Shown: positions 7,229 to 13,521 of the stretch, piece after piece
How the letters are laid out: every line of letters starts with the position of its first letter
Numbering within the stretch: position 1 is the first letter of the stretch
NCBI RefSeq assembly: GCF_000720455.1
Contig: NZ_JOAK01000054.1
Coordinates: 1-14,656, forward strand
Source: Streptomyces virginiae
GTDB taxonomy: Bacteria; Actinomycetota; Actinomycetes; Streptomycetales; Streptomycetaceae
Length of the DNA: 14,656 nt
Direction of reading: 5' to 3'
Made by a program: the position numbers and the translations under genes
Notes under the pieces: model-generated
Told to the model about the DNA's origin: nothing
The model's input: only the letters and a program-made list of their open reading frames with translations
Databases searched by the model: none

Positions 7229-7256
7229 GGTCCCGGCGCCGCAAGGCGCCGGGACC
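7229..7256 (-). terminator. Hairpin terminator after dmdR1
   Basis: GGTCCCGGCGCC (7229-7240) and GGCGCCGGGACC (7245-7256) form a perfect 12-bp stem with a 4-base loop (GCAA on +, TTGC on -). It lies 57 bp beyond the dmdR1 stop and before the hydrolase promoter, so it probably insulates the hydrolase from dmdR1 transcription. It has no T-run. Confidence 0.65.
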
Positions 7257-7312
7257 GCCCACACCAAGGCCGATCCGTACGAGTGGGGACCCTACGGACG
7301 CGGACCCCAGGG

Positions 7313-8005
7313 TCAGCGCTTCGCCACGAACACGTGCGAGGCGATCTCGGCCTCCAGCTCGGCGGCCTCGCCACCGCTGCCGACCAGCACACCCCCCGGG
7401 GACTCGGTCACGCTCACCACCGAGCCGGGCTGCACGCCCGCCCGCCGCAGCGTGTACATCAGCTGGGCGTCCGTCTGGATCGGCTCCCCGATCCGCCGCA
7501 CGACCACCGTCTTGCCCTCGGGGCCCGGGTCGAGTTCGGACAGGCTGATCATGCCGTCCTCCAGGAAGGGCTCGGCCTCCGCCTTCTCGCCCAGCTCCTC
7601 CAGCCCCGGAATCGGGTTCCCGTACGGCGACTCGGTCGGGTGGCGCAGCAGCTCCAGCACCCGCCGCTCCACCGCCTCGCTCATCACGTGCTCCCACCGG
7701 CAGGCCTCGGCGTGCACCTGCTCCCACTCCAGCCCGATGACGTCGACGAGCAGGCACTCGGCGAGCCGGTGCTTGCGCATCACGCGCGTCGCCAGCCGCC
7801 GGCCCTCGTCCGTCAGCTCCAGGTGCCGGTCCGTGGCCACGGCCACCAGACCGTCCCGTTCCATGCGCGCCACCGTCTGGCTCACCGTCGGCCCGCTCTG
7901 GTCCAGCCTCTCGGCGATCCGGGCGCGCATGGGGACCACGCCTTCCTCTTCCAGCTCGAGGATGGTGCGGAGATACATCTCCGTGGTATCGATCAGTCCG
8001 GACAT
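7313..8005 (-). CDS. dmdR1: DmdR1, iron-dependent DtxR-family repressor
   Basis: This is the iron-sensing repressor of siderophore and iron-uptake genes, 230 residues and therefore full length. Residues 1-65 form the winged helix (QSGPTVSQTVARMERDGLV). All DtxR metal ligands fall at their standard numbers: Met10, Cys102, Glu105 and His106 for the regulatory site, and His79, Glu83 and His98 for the ancillary site. The C-terminal third is the SH3-like domain. ATG 8005 has AGGGG 5 nt upstream and gives the MSGLIDTTEMYLRTI start of known homologues; the frame stays open to 8044. The divergent neighbour and synteny match S. coelicolor SCO4394. That gene was reported to overlap an antiparallel gene, adm. 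I saw no clear iron box upstream. Confidence 0.93.
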   Translation of the reverse strand: MSGLIDTTEMYLRTILELEEEGVVPMRARIAERLDQSGPTVSQTVARMERDGLVAVATDRHLELTDEGRRLATRVMRKHRLAECLLVDVIGLEWEQVHAEACRWEHVMSEAVERRVLELLRHPTESPYGNPIPGLEELGEKAEAEPFLEDGMISLSELDPGPEGKTVVVRRIGEPIQTDAQLMYTLRRAGVQPGSVVSVTESPGGVLVGSGGEAAELEAEIASHVFVAKR

Positions 8006-8138
8006 TCGTGCCCCTCGGATTGCGTGCGCTGGCCCTGTCCCCAATTCTGACGCATCGGGCGGACAACCGTCCCGTGCCGTGGGTCAAGACCCGTCCCGGA
8101 CGTCCCCCGGCCCTTCGCACACGGGATTGACGGCCGTA

Positions 8139-8168
8139 TTGACACGCCCTTGGTCCAGACCGCACGGT
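8139..8168 (+). promoter_or_regulatory. nagS promoter with DasR-like operator
   Basis: TTGACA (8139-8144) is a perfect -35. An 18-bp spacer leads to CACGGT (8163-8168), a weak -10. Inside the spacer, 8151-8162 reads TGGTCCAGACCG, matching 10 of 12 positions of the DasR dre core TGGTCTAGACCA. A repressor bound there would block RNA polymerase. Transcription would start near 8175, about 40 nt before the ATG at 8216. Confidence 0.55.
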
Positions 8169-8215
8169 GAGCGGCGGACACGGACGCACCCCACCTCTGG
8201 AAGGGCCTTCGGCGT

Positions 8216-8971
8216 ATGAGCGAGAGCAAGCTGGCCGGTCAGTTCTTCGACGCCGCCATCGGCCTGCTGGAGCGGGCCCGGGACGAGGAGGCCCCGCGCA
8301 TCGCCGAGGCCGGCACCCTCATCGCCGACGCCGTCGCCGCCGGCAACCGCCTCTTCGCCTTCGGCGCCGGCCACTCCTCACTGCCCGCCCAGGACGTCGT
8401 CTACCGGGCCGGCGGCCTGGCCCTGATGAACTTCCTCGCCGTCCCCGGCACCGCCGGCGTCGACGTCATGCCCGCCACCCTGGGCAGCGCCCTCGAACGC
8501 GTCGACGGCCTCGCCGGCGCCGTCCTCGACAGCAGCCCCGCCTCCGACGGCGACGTCCTCGTGATCATCTCCCTCTCCGGGCGCAACGCACTGCCCGTCG
8601 AGATGGCCATGAACGCCCGTGCCATCGGTCTCAAGGTCATCGGCGTCACCTCGGTCGCGTACGCCACCGGCACCCGCTCACGGCACGTCTCCGGCACCTT
8701 CCTCAAGGACCACTGCGACGTCGTCCTCGACAGCAAGATCGCGGTCGGTGACGCGGAGCTGAGCCTCGACGGCATCGACGCCCCCTTCGCCCCCGCCTCC
8801 ACCGTCGTCACCAGCGCGATCATGCAGGCCGTCATGGCCACGGCCGCCGGCGAACTCGCCGCCCGCGGCCTGGAGCCCCCGCTCCTGCGCTCGGGCAACG
8901 TCGACGGCGGCCACGAATGGAACGGCCGCGTCATGCAGGAGTACGGCGACCGGATCTTCTTCCGTCACTGA
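8216..8971 (+). CDS. nagS: SIS-domain sugar-phosphate protein, NagS-like (GlcNAc-6P dehydratase)
   Basis: This is a cytoplasmic SIS-domain protein of 251 residues. FAFGAGHSSLPAQDVVYRAGG (from 47) and VIISLSGRNALPVEM (116-130) are the phosphosugar-binding loops, and SGNVDGGHEWN (226-236) is a conserved C-terminal motif of this subfamily. By family and by its place next to dmdR1 it matches S. coelicolor SCO4393. I recall that protein being named NagS and reported to act on N-acetylglucosamine 6-phosphate in connection with aminosugar toxicity. The family alone would support only a phosphosugar isomerase or binding role. ATG 8216 has GGAAGGG 10 nt upstream. The promoter contains a DasR-like site, which fits aminosugar control. 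The stop overlaps the convergent PAS gene by 7 bp. Confidence 0.85.
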   Translation: MSESKLAGQFFDAAIGLLERARDEEAPRIAEAGTLIADAVAAGNRLFAFGAGHSSLPAQDVVYRAGGLALMNFLAVPGTAGVDVMPATLGSALERVDGLAGAVLDSSPASDGDVLVIISLSGRNALPVEMAMNARAIGLKVIGVTSVAYATGTRSRHVSGTFLKDHCDVVLDSKIAVGDAELSLDGIDAPFAPASTVVTSAIMQAVMATAAGELAARGLEPPLLRSGNVDGGHEWNGRVMQEYGDRIFFRH

Positions 8972-10293
8972 GGGGCCCCGGGGCCCGCCCCGACGCCCGC
9001 CGCCAGGTCCAGGTCCGCCGCCACGCGGGCCGCGACCTCCTCCGCGTACGCGGCGTCCGCACGCTCGAACGCCACCCGCGAGGGCCCCCGCAGGAACGTC
9101 AGCGCCCCCAGGGTCCGCCCCCGGCTGCGCAGCACCGTGCACAGCACGTGCGCCGCGCCCTCGGGCCACTGCCGCACCCGCGCCCACTCCGCGTCCGCCT
9201 CACCGCGCGGGGCGCTGGTGCGCACCGAGCCGATCCGGTCCAGCGCCTGCAACGCCGGGTGCCCGGCCACGTACCGTACGGGGATCGAACCGGGCCCCGG
9301 CAGCGCGGGCGGCGACGCCGCGCACCGTACGAGCCGACGCCGCTCGGAGTCGCCCGCGGGGGCCAGTACGTCCAGCAGCGCGTGCTCGGCGAAGCCGGCG
9401 AGCGCGAAGTCCAGGCGTACGGCCGCCGCCTCCGCCGGATCCTCGCACTCGGCGGCGGCCCGCCCCGCCCGGTGCAGCTGGTGGGACCGGAACCGCGCCT
9501 GCGCGGCGTCGAGCTGCTCCTGCCGGGCCTCGGTGACGTCCTGGAGCAGCCAGCCGACGCCCAGCGGCACCGGTTCCTCCGCGAGCGGCGAGGCCAGCCG
9601 CACGAACCCGCAGCGCCAGCACCGGCGCCGCACGCCCTCCGCGGTGCGCACCGACACCCACATCTCCACGGGCGCGGGCGGCGCCCCCTCCGCGAGCACG
9701 TGCTGCAGCGCACCCTCCAGCTCCTCCACGCCCTGGGTCAGCAGCTCCCCGAGGGGCCGGCCGAGCAGGGCGGTGCGGCCGGTCCCGAAGGCCCGCGCGG
9801 CGTGCGCGTTGACCACGGCGGGCCGCAGGTCGACGTCGACGAGGACGACGCCCCAGGAGGCGTCCTCCATCAGCGCCTCGCTCAGCGCGATGGACCGCTC
9901 CAGATCGATCTGCGCGTGCACCTCGCTGAAGGCGCAGTACACCCCTGCGGGCCTGCCGTCCGCACCCGGCACCCCGGCGGACTGCGTCCGCACCAGGACG
10001 CGCCCGCCGTCCTTGGTGAGCAGCGCGAACTCGTGGACCTGGCGCCCGGGCACGTGCTGCGCGGACATCAGTCTGTCGTGCACGTCCTGCGCGTCGGCGG
10101 CCCGCACCGCCCACCCCTCGAAGCCCTTGCGCCCCACGGCCTCCCCGGCGGACCAGCCCAGGATCCGTTCGGCCTCACGGTTCCAGTGGGTGATCACGCC
10201 GTCGGAGTCGAAGGCGCACAGCGCTGCGTCCATCCCGTCCAGCAGCGCGGCGAGCAGATCGTCGGTGGTCTCGTCACGTCCGGAAGCACTCAC
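8965..10293 (-). CDS. PAS-PAS-GAF sensory protein without output domain
   Basis: This protein of 442 residues has a first PAS domain (about 15-125; LCAFDSDGVITHWNREAERI then GWSAGEAVGR), a second PAS (about 138-255; GVVLVDVDLRPAVVNAHAAR, ending VGWLLQDVTEARQ) and a GAF-like domain (about 285-432; ending RTLGALTFLRGPS and then AYAEEVAARVAADLD). In Streptomyces this arrangement usually precedes a PP2C phosphatase or histidine kinase, and neither is present. The protein ends 10 residues after the GAF helix. It may signal through a partner or be a shortened phosphatase. The start is GTG 10293, with GGGGG 6 nt upstream. The gene converges on nagS and overlaps its stop by 7 bp. The ligand is unknown. 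Confidence 0.82.
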   Translation of the reverse strand: MSASGRDETTDDLLAALLDGMDAALCAFDSDGVITHWNREAERILGWSAGEAVGRKGFEGWAVRAADAQDVHDRLMSAQHVPGRQVHEFALLTKDGGRVLVRTQSAGVPGADGRPAGVYCAFSEVHAQIDLERSIALSEALMEDASWGVVLVDVDLRPAVVNAHAARAFGTGRTALLGRPLGELLTQGVEELEGALQHVLAEGAPPAPVEMWVSVRTAEGVRRRCWRCGFVRLASPLAEEPVPLGVGWLLQDVTEARQEQLDAAQARFRSHQLHRAGRAAAECEDPAEAAAVRLDFALAGFAEHALLDVLAPAGDSERRRLVRCAASPPALPGPGSIPVRYVAGHPALQALDRIGSVRTSAPRGEADAEWARVRQWPEGAAHVLCTVLRSRGRTLGALTFLRGPSRVAFERADAAYAEEVAARVAADLDLAAGVGAGPGAPQ

Positions 10294-10397
10294 CTGGAAC
10301 CCCCAGCAGGTGTTGGCGTATGCGGCACGTCAGATCATTGAACTCGAACGTGACCCACACCACACCGCTTTCGCCGGATTGGGGACGCGAAATCCGG

Positions 10398-10496
10398 TCA
10401 GGCCGGTCCGGTGGGCCGTGCCGTGAGGACGATCCCCGCGATGAGGGTGAAGGCACCGAAGGCGAGCTCCGACCGTTTCCGTGGCGGCACGCTCAC
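10398..10496 (-). CDS. Possible 32-residue single-helix membrane peptide
   Basis: A short frame from GTG 10496 reads VSVPPRKRSELAFGAFTLIA, then GIVLTARPTGPA and TGA. It has a basic head, one hydrophobic segment of about 18 residues, and third positions that are G or C in most codons, as in real genes here. Against it, no Shine-Dalgarno or -10 element is visible before the GTG. It lies between the PAS gene and the small RNA promoter. Short hydrophobic frames can arise by chance at this GC content, so this is tentative. Confidence 0.25.
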   Translation of the reverse strand: MSVPPRKRSELAFGAFTLIAGIVLTARPTGPA

Positions 10497-10522
10497 TCGC
10501 CGAGAACGGGAAACAAAAACGG

Positions 10523-10551
10523 TTGTGGCCGTCGCCGTGCCTGCCTAGGCT
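10523..10551 (+). promoter_or_regulatory. Promoter of the candidate small RNA
   Basis: TTGTGG (10523-10528), a 17-bp spacer and TAGGCT (10546-10551) form the best vegetative-type promoter in the window. The -10 matches TANNNT. Transcription would start near 10558. It points away from the PAS gene and into a region with no + strand gene before 11664. Confidence 0.65.
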
Positions 10552-10584
10552 CTGAGGCACACGAGAAGGGAGGTGGTTCCCGCA

Positions 10585-10623
10585 ATGTACGGAAACCGGA
10601 CGCGTGAGGTGGCTGCGGGCTAG
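10585..10623 (+). CDS. 12-residue peptide ORF inside the candidate small RNA
   Basis: ATG 10585 to TAG 10623 encodes MYGNRTREVAAG. Upstream is AAGGGAGGTGG (10566-10576), one of the strongest Shine-Dalgarno matches in the window. Spacing to the ATG is on the long side, about 11 nt from GGAGG. A second GAGGTGG occurs inside the ORF (10606-10612). A short hairpin can cover the first site. With no gene downstream on this strand it is not an obvious attenuator; the RNA may be dual-function. Confidence 0.4.
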   Translation: MYGNRTREVAAG

Positions 10624-10693
10624 GGCCCGTCGTCAGTAGCGCACCCAGTGCGGTGCCCGGCGGATCGCCCGGCGCCAATCCCAAGCAGTCACC

Positions 10694-10775
10694 CGACCCG
10701 CGGGCTCGCCGGTACGTCCGGCCGGCTCCTCTCACTGCAGGAGAGGAACCCGAGCCCGCGGGTCGTCTGCTTTTC
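10694..10775 (+). terminator. Branched (three-way) terminator stem with T-run
   Basis: An outer 15-bp perfect stem (10694-10708 with 10751-10765) encloses two smaller hairpins: CCGG-TACGT-cCGG type at 10709-10721, and CCTCTC/GAGAGG (10728-10733 with 10741-10746) with further flanking pairs. It is followed on the + strand by TCTGCTTTTC (10766-10775), a rare T-rich tract here. That orientation fits termination of the small RNA. Confidence 0.65.
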
Positions 10776-10776
10776 C

Positions 10777-10801
10777 GCTGCGGCCACTTTTGCGCCGCGG
10801 C
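10777..10801 (-). terminator. Hairpin at the pdxH stop codon
   Basis: GCTGCGGC (10777-10784) pairs with GCCGCGGC (10794-10801), 8 bp with one G-T pair and a 9-base loop. It abuts the pdxH stop (10801-10803). The branched stem beyond it may also act as a 3' structure on the minus-strand message. Confidence 0.4.
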
Positions 10802-11454
10802 TACGGGCAGAGCCTTTCCAGGCGCCACTTCTCGCCCTCCAGGACGTAGTGCAGCCGGTCGTGCAGCCGGTTCTCGTGGCCCTGCCAGAACTCGACCTCC
10901 TGCGGGACCACCCGCAGCCCGCCCCACTCCGGCGGGACCGGGACCTGCTCGCCCTCCGGGTAGCGCGCGGCCAGCTCGGCGTAGCGGTGGTCCAGCTCCG
11001 CGCGGGAGCCGATCACGCTCGACTGCTCGCTCGCCCAGGCGCCCAGCTGGGAGCCGTGCGGCCGGGACCGGAAGTACGCCGCCGTCTCGTCGCGGCCGAT
11101 ACGGGACGCCGTGCCGGTGACGATCACCTGGCGGGCGATGGGGTGCCAGGGGAAGAGCAGCGCGACGTGCGGGTTCTCCGCGAGCTCCCGGCCCTTGCGG
11201 GAGGCGTAGTTGGTGAAGAAGACGAAGCCCCTGCTGTCGAACTGCTTCAGCAGCACCGTGCGCGAGCTGGGCCGTCCGTCGTGGGTGGCCGTCGAGACGA
11301 CCATGGCGTTCGGTTCGAAGAGGTGCGAGTCGGCCGCCTGCTGGAACCACCGGGTGAACTGCTCCATGGGGTCCTCGGCGAGGCTCTCCTCGTGGACGAT
11401 CTCCGAGCGGTACTGCTTGCGCATCATGGCGGGGTCAATGTCCTGATCGGTCAC
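10801..11454 (-). CDS. pdxH: Pyridoxamine 5'-phosphate oxidase
   Basis: This FMN enzyme oxidises pyridoxamine or pyridoxine 5'-phosphate to pyridoxal 5'-phosphate, the last step of vitamin B6 salvage. It is 217 residues from GTG 11454, the usual length. It has the FMN-binding run [20 protein letters not shown] and [20 protein letters not shown], then [11 protein letters not shown], the substrate-contacting [12 protein letters not shown], and the C-terminal family signature [16 protein letters not shown] ending WRLERLCP. I prefer GTG 11454 because AGGA lies 8 nt before it and homologues begin MTD. ATG 11463 (220 residues) has no spaced ribosome site. The gene is divergent from the citrate synthase across about 200 bp. 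Confidence 0.93.
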   Translation of the reverse strand: MTDQDIDPAMMRKQYRSEIVHEESLAEDPMEQFTRWFQQAADSHLFEPNAMVVSTATHDGRPSSRTVLLKQFDSRGFVFFTNYASRKGRELAENPHVALLFPWHPIARQVIVTGTASRIGRDETAAYFRSRPHGSQLGAWASEQSSVIGSRAELDHRYAELAARYPEGEQVPVPPEWGGLRVVPQEVEFWQGHENRLHDRLHYVLEGEKWRLERLCP

Positions 11455-11663
11455 GCCAGCCATCCTGCCGCAGGTGGACCGGCGACGGTGTGCCGTATGT
11501 CACGCTTCCGCAGTCGGGGCGCAGCCGCCAAAATCTTGGGGCCGGTCCGAAGGCCCCCGCACGGGTGACCATCGGCCGTGCCGGGCATCAACGGGGATGA
11601 CCGCGCCGGACCGCGAGTCACGCCGGGAGCCGCGCGTGTTCGCACTATCTGAGGAGCCGCCTG

Positions 11664-12770
11664 ATGTCCGACTTCGTACCCGGGCTCGAAGGGGTCGTCG
11701 CGTTCGAGACGGAGATCGCCGAACCCGACAAGGAAGGCGGATCGCTCCGCTACCGGGGTGTCGACATCGAAGACCTCGTCGGCCACGTCTCCTTCGGGAA
11801 CGTGTGGGGCCTGCTGGTCGACGGTGCTTTCAACCCCGGCCTGCCGGCCGCCGAGCCGTTCCCCATCCCGGTCCACTCCGGTGACATCCGCGTCGACGTG
11901 CAGTCCGCGCTCGCGATGCTCGCCCCCGTGTGGGGTCTGAAACCGCTGCTGGACATCGACGAGCAGACCGCCCGCGACGACCTGGCGCGCGCGGCCGTGA
12001 TGGCGCTGTCGTACGTCGCCCAGTCCGCCCGCGGCCAGGGCCTGCCGATGGTCCCGCAGCGCGAGATCGACAAGGCCGAGTCCGTCGTCGAGCGGTTCAT
12101 GATCCGCTGGCGGGGCGAGCCGGACCCGAAGCACGTCAAGGCCGTCGACGCGTACTGGACGTCCGCCGCCGAGCACGGCATGAACGCCTCCACCTTCACC
12201 GCGCGCGTCATCGCCTCGACCGGGGCGGATGTCGCCGCGGCGCTGTCCGGCGCCGTCGGCGCCATGTCGGGCCCGCTGCACGGCGGGGCGCCGTCCCGCG
12301 TGCTCGGCATGATCGAGGAGATCGAGCGCACCGGTGACGCGGTGGCGTACGTGAAGAAGGCCCTGGACAAGGGCGAGCGCCTGATGGGCTTCGGGCACCG
12401 CGTCTACCGCGCCGAGGACCCGCGCGCCCGCGTGCTGCGCCGCACCGCCAAGGAGCTGGACGCGCCGCGCTACGAGGTGGCCGCCGCGCTGGAGAAGGCC
12501 GCCCTGGAGGAGCTGCACGCGCGTCGCCCCGACCGGGTGCTCGCCACCAACGTGGAGTTCTGGGCCGCGATCATGCTGGACTTCGCGGAGGTCCCGGCGC
12601 ACATGTTCACCTCGATGTTCAGCTGCGCCCGTACCGCGGGCTGGTCGGCGCACATCCTGGAGCAGAAGCGCACCGGCCGCCTGGTGCGCCCGTCGGCCCG
12701 CTACACGGGGCCGGGCCGGCGCAACCCGCAGGAGATCGAGGGCTACGCCGACATCGCCGACACCGCCTGA
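11664..12770 (+). CDS. Citrate synthase, actinobacterial type 2
   Basis: This enzyme condenses acetyl-CoA and oxaloacetate to citrate at the entry to the TCA cycle. It has 368 residues, close to the length of short (type I) citrate synthases. Visible active-site segments are EHGMNAST (His171), GPLHGGAPSRV (His206), GFGHRVYRAEDPRA (His245), ARTAGWSAHILEQ (Arg323) and GRLVRPSARY. The catalytic aspartate of the NVDF motif is replaced by glutamate in NVEFW (Glu298), as I recall for the actinobacterial type 2 group. Methylcitrate synthase activity or lower citrate synthase activity is therefore possible. ATG 11664 has GAGGAG 7 nt upstream. The upstream gap of 200 bp is shared with pdxH. A strong hairpin follows the stop. 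Confidence 0.9.
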   Translation: MSDFVPGLEGVVAFETEIAEPDKEGGSLRYRGVDIEDLVGHVSFGNVWGLLVDGAFNPGLPAAEPFPIPVHSGDIRVDVQSALAMLAPVWGLKPLLDIDEQTARDDLARAAVMALSYVAQSARGQGLPMVPQREIDKAESVVERFMIRWRGEPDPKHVKAVDAYWTSAAEHGMNASTFTARVIASTGADVAAALSGAVGAMSGPLHGGAPSRVLGMIEEIERTGDAVAYVKKALDKGERLMGFGHRVYRAEDPRARVLRRTAKELDAPRYEVAAALEKAALEELHARRPDRVLATNVEFWAAIMLDFAEVPAHMFTSMFSCARTAGWSAHILEQKRTGRLVRPSARYTGPGRRNPQEIEGYADIADTA

Positions 12771-12792
12771 CCGGCTCGGCAGCCGCACCCCG

Positions 12793-12836
12793 CGGGGGCG
12801 CCGCGTCCCGGATTCCCTCCGGGCGCGGCGCCCCCG
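12793..12836. terminator. Strong hairpin between convergent genes
   Basis: Positions 12793-12805 pair perfectly with 12824-12836 (13 bp). CCCGG (12807-12811) pairs with CCGGG (12819-12823) around the 7-base loop ATTCCCT, leaving one bulged T (12806). It begins 23 bp after the citrate synthase stop and 59 bp beyond the TetR stop, so it can end transcription from both sides. The single bulged T resembles the hairpin at 5071-5117. Confidence 0.8.
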
Positions 12837-12894
12837 TCGCGTCTGCGGGCGGGCCGGCGGCTGACGGGCGGCGCCTCCGGCCGACCGGACCGGC

Positions 12895-13521
12895 TCAGCC
12901 GAGGGCCGTGTCGAGGATCCGGGACCACTGCGCCACGACACGGGCCCGGCGGGCGGCGTCGTCGGTCAGGACGTTCGCCAGGCCCAGGCCCCGGGCCATG
13001 TCGAGGAGGCCCTGCACGGTCTCCCGTACGCCCGGCACGGACTCGTCGGCGCCCAGCAGTTCGACGGCGATGCGGTGGGTCTCGCGGCCGACCCGGGCCT
13101 CCAGCTCGGTGACCCGGGGCCGCAACTGCTCCTCGTTGGAGGCGGCGACCCACAGCTGCAGCGCGGCCCGGAAGAGGGCGCCCGTGTACAGGTCGACCAG
13201 TGCCTCCACCACGGCCGGGCGGGCGGCCGGGCCGGCGTGGAAGAGGTCGCGCAGGGCGGTGGAGCGTTCCTCGGCGACGTACTCGACGGCGGCGGTGAAC
13301 AGGTCCTCGCGGGTCGGGAAGTGGTGCTGGGCCGCTCCGCGCGAGACGCCGGCGCGTTCGGCGACGGCGGAGACGGTGGAGCCGGCCCAGCCGTGCTCCG
13401 CGAGGCAGGACACCGCCGCCTCCAGGAGGTGGCGGCGGGTGACGCGGCTGCGCGCCTGCTTGGGGCCGGTGGTGGCCGCGGCGGCCGGGCCGGTCGTGGG
13501 GCTGTCGGTCACAGGGCCCAT
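12895..13521 (-). CDS. TetR-family transcriptional regulator
   Basis: This is a DNA-binding repressor of about 208 residues. After a flexible Thr/Ala/Pro tail (1-20), residues 25-72 form the TetR helix-turn-helix (RRHLLEAAVSCLAEHGWAG, then ERAGVSRGAAQHHFPTREDL). The rest (about 85-205) is the helical ligand and dimer domain. The start overlaps the hydratase stop: ATG 13521 overlaps by 13 bp, and GTG 13512 gives a classic GTGA overlap and 205 residues. Either way the two genes are translationally coupled. It therefore probably controls its own operon and may sense an acyl-CoA or related compound. A perfect palindrome upstream of the hydratase (14285-14306) is a candidate operator. Confidence 0.88.
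   Translation of the reverse strand: MGPVTDSPTTGPAAAATTGPKQARSRVTRRHLLEAAVSCLAEHGWAGSTVSAVAERAGVSRGAAQHHFPTREDLFTAAVEYVAEERSTALRDLFHAGPAARPAVVEALVDLYTGALFRAALQLWVAASNEEQLRPRVTELEARVGRETHRIAVELLGADESVPGVRETVQGLLDMARGLGLANVLTDDAARRARVVAQWSRILDTALG

Larger units (their letters stand above)
10558..10775 (+). ncRNA. Candidate structured small RNA of about 217 nt
   Basis: This unit has its own promoter (10523-10551), several predicted hairpins, and a branched stem followed by a T-run as terminator. Inside are a small hairpin GGGA/TCCC (10568-10571 with 10578-10581) that could cover the Shine-Dalgarno, a 12-codon ORF, and an 11-bp stem with one mismatch (10652-10662 with 10666-10676; loop GAT). The closing structure is at 10694-10765. 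The nearest genes on both sides are on the other strand, so it is not the leader of a gene. It is not tmRNA, RNase P RNA or SRP RNA by any motif I can see. The 3' end lies close to the convergent pdxH stop, so the two transcripts could overlap tail to tail. Confidence 0.55.
10294..10800. other. 507-bp gene-poor region carrying a candidate small RNA
   Basis: No long gene lies between the starts or ends of the PAS gene and pdxH. From left to right it holds the PAS upstream region, a 7-bp hairpin CCGGATT/AATCCGG (10374-10380 with 10391-10397), a doubtful minus-strand small ORF (10398-10496), then on the + strand a promoter, a tiny ORF, hairpins and a branched terminator (10523-10775), and last the hairpin at the pdxH stop (10777-10801). 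Confidence 0.6.

Noticed and set aside
7013..7267. N-terminal extension of the alpha/beta hydrolase frame
   Set aside because: It crosses the terminator hairpin and the promoter, and has no homologous protein features; GTG 7012 has the ribosome site.
8082..8087. TTGACC on the minus strand as a dmdR1 -35
   Set aside because: No -10 of TANNNT type lies 16-19 bp downstream, so I could not support a promoter there.
6441..8219. 592-codon + strand open frame
   Set aside because: It runs antisense to the hydrolase and dmdR1, is Ser/Arg-rich with no known motif, and is explained by codon bias. Only the part over dmdR1 is kept as a question because of adm.
11538..11557. GGGGCC/GGCCCC inverted repeat between pdxH and citrate synthase
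   Set aside because: Six GC pairs with an 8-base loop are common by chance at this composition, and nothing places it at a promoter.
11451..12941. 496-codon minus-strand open frame opposite the citrate synthase
   Set aside because: It has no domain or ribosome site and crosses both promoter and terminator. The citrate synthase on the other strand has all its motifs.
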